Part shown: in pieces, positions 6,693 through 8,498 of the stretch | Layout: every line of letters starts with the position of its first letter | Numbering within the stretch: position 1 is the stretch's first letter | DNA from: an uncultured Eubacteriales bacterium | GTDB lineage: Bacteria; Bacillota; Clostridia; Christensenellales; Aristaeellaceae | Length of the DNA: 8,498 nucleotides | Direction: 5' to 3' | Assembly (NCBI GenBank): GCA_900553905.1 | Contig: USFL01000048.1 | Span: 1 to 8,498 of the forward strand | The notes under the pieces: generated by a model | What the model saw: the letters and a program-made list of their open reading frames with translations, nothing else | Told to the model about the DNA's origin: nothing | The model's database searches: none | Translations under genes and position numbers: made by a program

Positions 6693-7349
6693 TTGGCTGC
6701 ATGCGCGCGCAAAAAACGCGGCTGGCTGCGCTGGCTGCTCATCGCGGCCCTGCTGCTAGCCGCGGCGGTGATCGCCATGGAGCAAAACCTAAGCCAGACT
6801 TTGCTGGACATGGCCTTTGCCCGCGCCTACTCGATGGCTGTGGAAACCATCAACCGCGCCGTCAAGCAGGTGATGGAGCAGGGCGTTACCTACGAGGAGC
6901 TGATCGACGCGCAGATGGACGCGGAGGGGCGCGTGTCCATGCTCAGGGCCAACACCATGCGCATGAACGAGCTGGCCTCGCAGACTGCGCTTCTGGCCGA
7001 GCGGGAGCTGGGCAGCGCTGAAAACCAGTTCGTGGAGATTCCCCTGGGCGCGGCGCTGGGCGTGAGCTTCCTGTCGGGTTTCGGCCCCCGGCTGGAGGTG
7101 CGGATTCTGCCTGTGGGCGCGGTGCACACCAGCTTTGACACCGAGTTTGAAACCGCCGGCATCAACCAGACGCGGCACAAGATTTTTCTCAACCTGCGTG
7201 CGACCGTCAGCCTGATCGTGCCCACGGGCTCGCAGCTGGTGGAGGTGACCAGCACCGTGCCCATCGCGGAGAGCATCATCGTGGGCGAGGTGCCCGACAG
7301 CTTTGTGGATGTGAACAACGAGGAGGATATGCTCAACCTCATTCCCTGA
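6693..7349 (+). CDS. yunB: Sporulation protein YunB
   Basis: YunB is a conserved protein of endospore formers, in Bacillus subtilis expressed under sigma-E in the mother cell; its biochemical role is unknown. The 218-residue product is close to family length. A basic N-terminus (ARKKRGWLRW) leads into one transmembrane segment (residues about 14-29), then NLSQTLLDMAFARAYSMAVETINRAV in two helical blocks. Typical family signatures follow: YEELIDAQMDAEGRVSML (67-84), NTMRMNELAS (87-96), VEIPLGAALG (114-123), GPRLEVRILPVG (131-142), AGINQTRHKIFL (155-166) and IAESIIVGEVPDSF (191-204). The start is TTG at 6693. The purine run at 6678-6690 (AAAGG then GGGGGAGGG) supplies the ribosome binding site, although the GGAGGG part is only two bases from the codon, so AAAGGGG is the likelier pairing. 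No in-frame ATG precedes the membrane segment. A convincing sigma-E promoter is not visible. The gene diverges from the PBP gene and indicates that the organism is, or descends from, a spore former. Confidence 0.95.
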   Translation: MAACARKKRGWLRWLLIAALLLAAAVIAMEQNLSQTLLDMAFARAYSMAVETINRAVKQVMEQGVTYEELIDAQMDAEGRVSMLRANTMRMNELASQTALLAERELGSAENQFVEIPLGAALGVSFLSGFGPRLEVRILPVGAVHTSFDTEFETAGINQTRHKIFLNLRATVSLIVPTGSQLVEVTSTVPIAESIIVGEVPDSFVDVNNEEDMLNLIP

Positions 7350-7361
7350 CCGCGCAGGGAA
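7342..7361. repeat. Hairpin overlapping the yunB stop codon
   Basis: TTCCCTG (7342-7348) pairs perfectly with CAGGGAA (7355-7361) across a six-base loop, and includes part of the TGA stop of yunB. No U-run follows, so it is not a standard terminator on its own. It may protect the 3' end of the message or be chance. Confidence 0.4.
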
Positions 7362-7401
7362 TTGACAGGTTCCGGCGTTGAATATGCGTATCCTGCGCAG
7401 C

Positions 7402-7421
7402 GGCTTTTGTCGAAAAAAGCC
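7402..7421. repeat. AT-containing hairpin between yunB and the next promoter
   Basis: GGCTTTT (7402-7408) pairs with AAAAGCC (7415-7421) across a six-base loop. It lies just upstream of the GC-rich inverted repeat at 7424-7455. The two form a tandem pair of stems in the spacer. Confidence 0.4.
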
Positions 7422-7423
7422 CG

Positions 7424-7457
7424 AAGCGCCCGCGCCGCTTGACAGCCGGGCGCTTTT
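7424..7457 (+). terminator. Terminator-like inverted repeat after yunB, overlapping the next promoter
   Basis: AAGCGCCCG (7424-7432) pairs perfectly with CGGGCGCTT (7447-7455). The loop is 14 bases and a short TTTT run (7454-7457) follows. It could terminate yunB transcription. It is unusual because the loop contains the -35 hexamer TTGACA of the next promoter and the right arm lies in that promoter's spacer, so it could equally be an operator. The long loop and short U-run make it a moderate terminator at best. Confidence 0.5.
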
Positions 7458-7467
7458 GCAATAAAAT
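7439..7467 (+). promoter_or_regulatory. Strong sigma-A type promoter for the secreted Ig-repeat gene
   Basis: TTGACA (7439-7444) and TAAAAT (7462-7467) are 17 bases apart and match the consensus at 6/6 and 5/6 positions. The start point would be near 7474, giving a leader of about 125 bases. The GC-rich inverted repeat at 7424-7455 covers the -35 element and most of the spacer. Confidence 0.8.
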
Positions 7468-7473
7468 ATCATG

Positions 7474-7598
7474 GAAGCATCATATAAACGCGGAATCAGC
7501 GGACCGGCGCATGGAAAGAATGACCATAGGCGCGTCCGTACCAATAAGCCGTCGGCTTGCCGAAGGGAGGAAGGGCGGATTTTTTCCGCCCAACATGC
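7474..7598 (+). promoter_or_regulatory. Structured 5' leader with three hairpins and a hairpin-separated ribosome binding site
   Basis: Three stems can be drawn. The first is a bulged helix: GGAC/GTCC (7501-7504 with 7534-7537), GCGC/GCGC (7507-7510 with 7530-7533) and ATGG/CCAT (7511-7514 with 7524-7527). The second is AAGCC/GGCTT (7546-7550 with 7554-7558). The third is GGGCGGA/TCCGCCC (7573-7579 with 7585-7591) with a TTTTT loop. GGGAGG (7565-7570) is the only good Shine-Dalgarno sequence and lies 28 bases before the ATG; folding the third hairpin leaves about nine unpaired bases between them, a normal spacing. I could not match the leader to a known riboswitch class. Confidence 0.5.
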
Positions 7599-8498
7599 AT
7601 GACAAAACGCAAGGGACTGATCCTGGGCCTGGTGTTTGCGGCACTGATGCTGCTGGCGGGGGTTGCCGCCGCGTCCGAGGTGGACCCCATCGTATGGAGC
7701 ATGGAGCTGGACCCCGACAAGCTCGCCGGCCCCGGTACGGTGAATGTGACGATCACCATCTCCAATTCAGGCGATACCGATATGAAGGACCCGGTCGTGC
7801 TTTACGATCCTGCGGCACAGATCGTGTCCGATTTCGGCACCAACGGCGCGGTGCTGCTCAAGGCGGGCGAAAGCGCCACCTGGACCGGTACCTACGACGT
7901 CAACGACCGCACCCTGGAAAACGGGGCTGTGGTTTACTTTGTCAAATATACCCTCTATAAGGACAGCGGCGAGGCCGTGGACCAGAGCCAGCCCATTCGA
8001 GCGGCCATTTCGCTGCAGACGGCTGAAACCGATATCGAGGTCAAACGCACCATCAGCCCCACCGTGGCCGGTGAGGATCAGGAGGTGGTGGTGCGCTATG
8101 ACATCACCAACAGCGGCACCGTTGACCTCACGGACGTGACCATCCAGGAAAACGCCGATATCCACAAGGAAAAGCAGACCATTCCGCTGCTGGAGCCGGG
8201 TAAGACCGCCGAGGTGCGCTATACCGTCACCATGGGCAAAAAGGACCTGACCAGCGGGGCCACTATCACCTACAAGTCCGAAACCGAAAGCAAAACCCAG
8301 ACCTATACCGTTGAAAACCAGACCATCACCTATGGCGAATCCTCGCTGACGGCCAAGCTGACCAGCGACGTCAAGGGCGTGGTGGAAAACGGCACCGTCA
8401 CCCTTTCGCTGGAACTGAAGAATACCGGCAGCGTGGATTACAGCGACCTGCGCGTGACCGACCCTTCCCTGGGCGACGTGTTTACCAACCAGCAGCTC
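7599..8498 (+). CDS. Secreted protein with tandem Ig-like beta-sandwich repeats (partial)
   Basis: The frame is open from ATG 7599 through the window end (300 codons). Residues 1-26 are a signal peptide: basic MTKRK, a long hydrophobic core, and a VAAAS cleavage region. The remainder is Thr/Val-rich with no cysteine and looks like repeated CARDB/DUF11-type Ig-like domains. The recurring strand-turn motif appears as NSGDTDMKDPVV (56-67), NSGTVDLTDVTI (171-182) and NTGSVDYSDLRV (275-286), about 105-115 residues apart. Each is followed by an L..G.....(W/V) segment, such as LKAGESATWTGTY (87-99) and LEPGKTAEVRYTV (198-210). It is exported and probably cell-surface located; sorting signals or a C-terminal membrane anchor would lie beyond the window. 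An alternative TTG start at 7557 is in frame but has no ribosome binding site. The nearby ATG at 7595 is in another frame. The gene has its own promoter and a structured leader. Confidence 0.88.
   Translation, partial: MTKRKGLILGLVFAALMLLAGVAAASEVDPIVWSMELDPDKLAGPGTVNVTITISNSGDTDMKDPVVLYDPAAQIVSDFGTNGAVLLKAGESATWTGTYDVNDRTLENGAVVYFVKYTLYKDSGEAVDQSQPIRAAISLQTAETDIEVKRTISPTVAGEDQEVVVRYDITNSGTVDLTDVTIQENADIHKEKQTIPLLEPGKTAEVRYTVTMGKKDLTSGATITYKSETESKTQTYTVENQTITYGESSLTAKLTSDVKGVVENGTVTLSLELKNTGSVDYSDLRVTDPSLGDVFTNQQL

Noticed and set aside
6573..6695. Sigma-E type promoter for yunB (CATACCCT at 6573-6580 or CATATCCA at 6663-6670)
   Set aside because: Each matches the -10 consensus only partly and neither has a good -35 at the right spacing. 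The second would leave almost no leader before the ribosome binding site. Sigma-E control of yunB is known in Bacillus but is not shown here.
6524..6811. 96-residue N-terminal extension of the PBP to an upstream ATG
   Set aside because: It would overlap yunB and read through the PBP promoter. The TTG at 6521-6523 has an AGGAGGG site at the right distance and gives a normal cytoplasmic tail.
7362..7390. A second TTGACA (7362-7367) as another promoter
   Set aside because: There is no acceptable -10 at 16-18 bases. The TTGACA at 7439 has a near-perfect partner.
7474..7598. c-di-GMP-I riboswitch, suggested by TTGCCGAAGG near 7557
   Set aside because: The conserved core elements (the GCAAA and GGGACGCAAAGC-like parts) are absent, so the resemblance is limited to a few bases.

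Overview
The window reads as high-GC, spore-forming Firmicutes DNA, most likely an anaerobic Clostridia lineage (a Christensenellales- or Oscillospirales-type gut bacterium is my guess). The evidence is a clear YunB sporulation protein, a class A penicillin-binding protein of Gram-positive type, strong AGGAGG-like ribosome binding sites, TTG starts, Rho-independent terminators and vegetative sigma-A type promoters. There are six protein genes and no visible tRNA, rRNA, CRISPR array, IS element or phage gene. The two outermost genes run off the window edges.

Layout. At 1-678 (minus, partial) lies a secreted SH3b plus peptidoglycan-binding protein with a polyserine linker, probably the targeting half of a cell-wall hydrolase. 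The spacer 679-956 holds two back-to-back promoters. Then comes a plus-strand pair: an 807-residue protein of unknown function (957-3380) and an 83-residue protein (3408-3659) that matches only one segment of the FakA/YloV fatty-acid-kinase family. A strong bidirectional terminator (3676-3720) separates this pair from a convergent minus-strand class A PBP (3725-6523, TTG start). Divergent from the PBP is yunB (6693-7349, TTG start). After a hairpin-rich, promoter-bearing spacer (7350-7598) follows a secreted protein with repeated Ig-like beta-sandwich domains (7599-8498, partial).

How the genes fit together. Four of the six concern the cell envelope: a wall-binding secreted protein, a peptidoglycan synthase, a membrane-anchored sporulation factor, and a secreted Ig-repeat protein. 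They look like separate transcription units that are neighbours rather than one system. The most undescribed part is the pair at 957-3659, where an unrecognised coiled-coil protein is cotranscribed with an isolated FakA-type domain. The second point of interest is the leader of the last gene, where the Shine-Dalgarno sequence and start codon are separated by a perfect hairpin and the -35 element sits in the loop of an inverted repeat. I see no convincing evidence of a defence, mobile or otherwise spectacular new system here.
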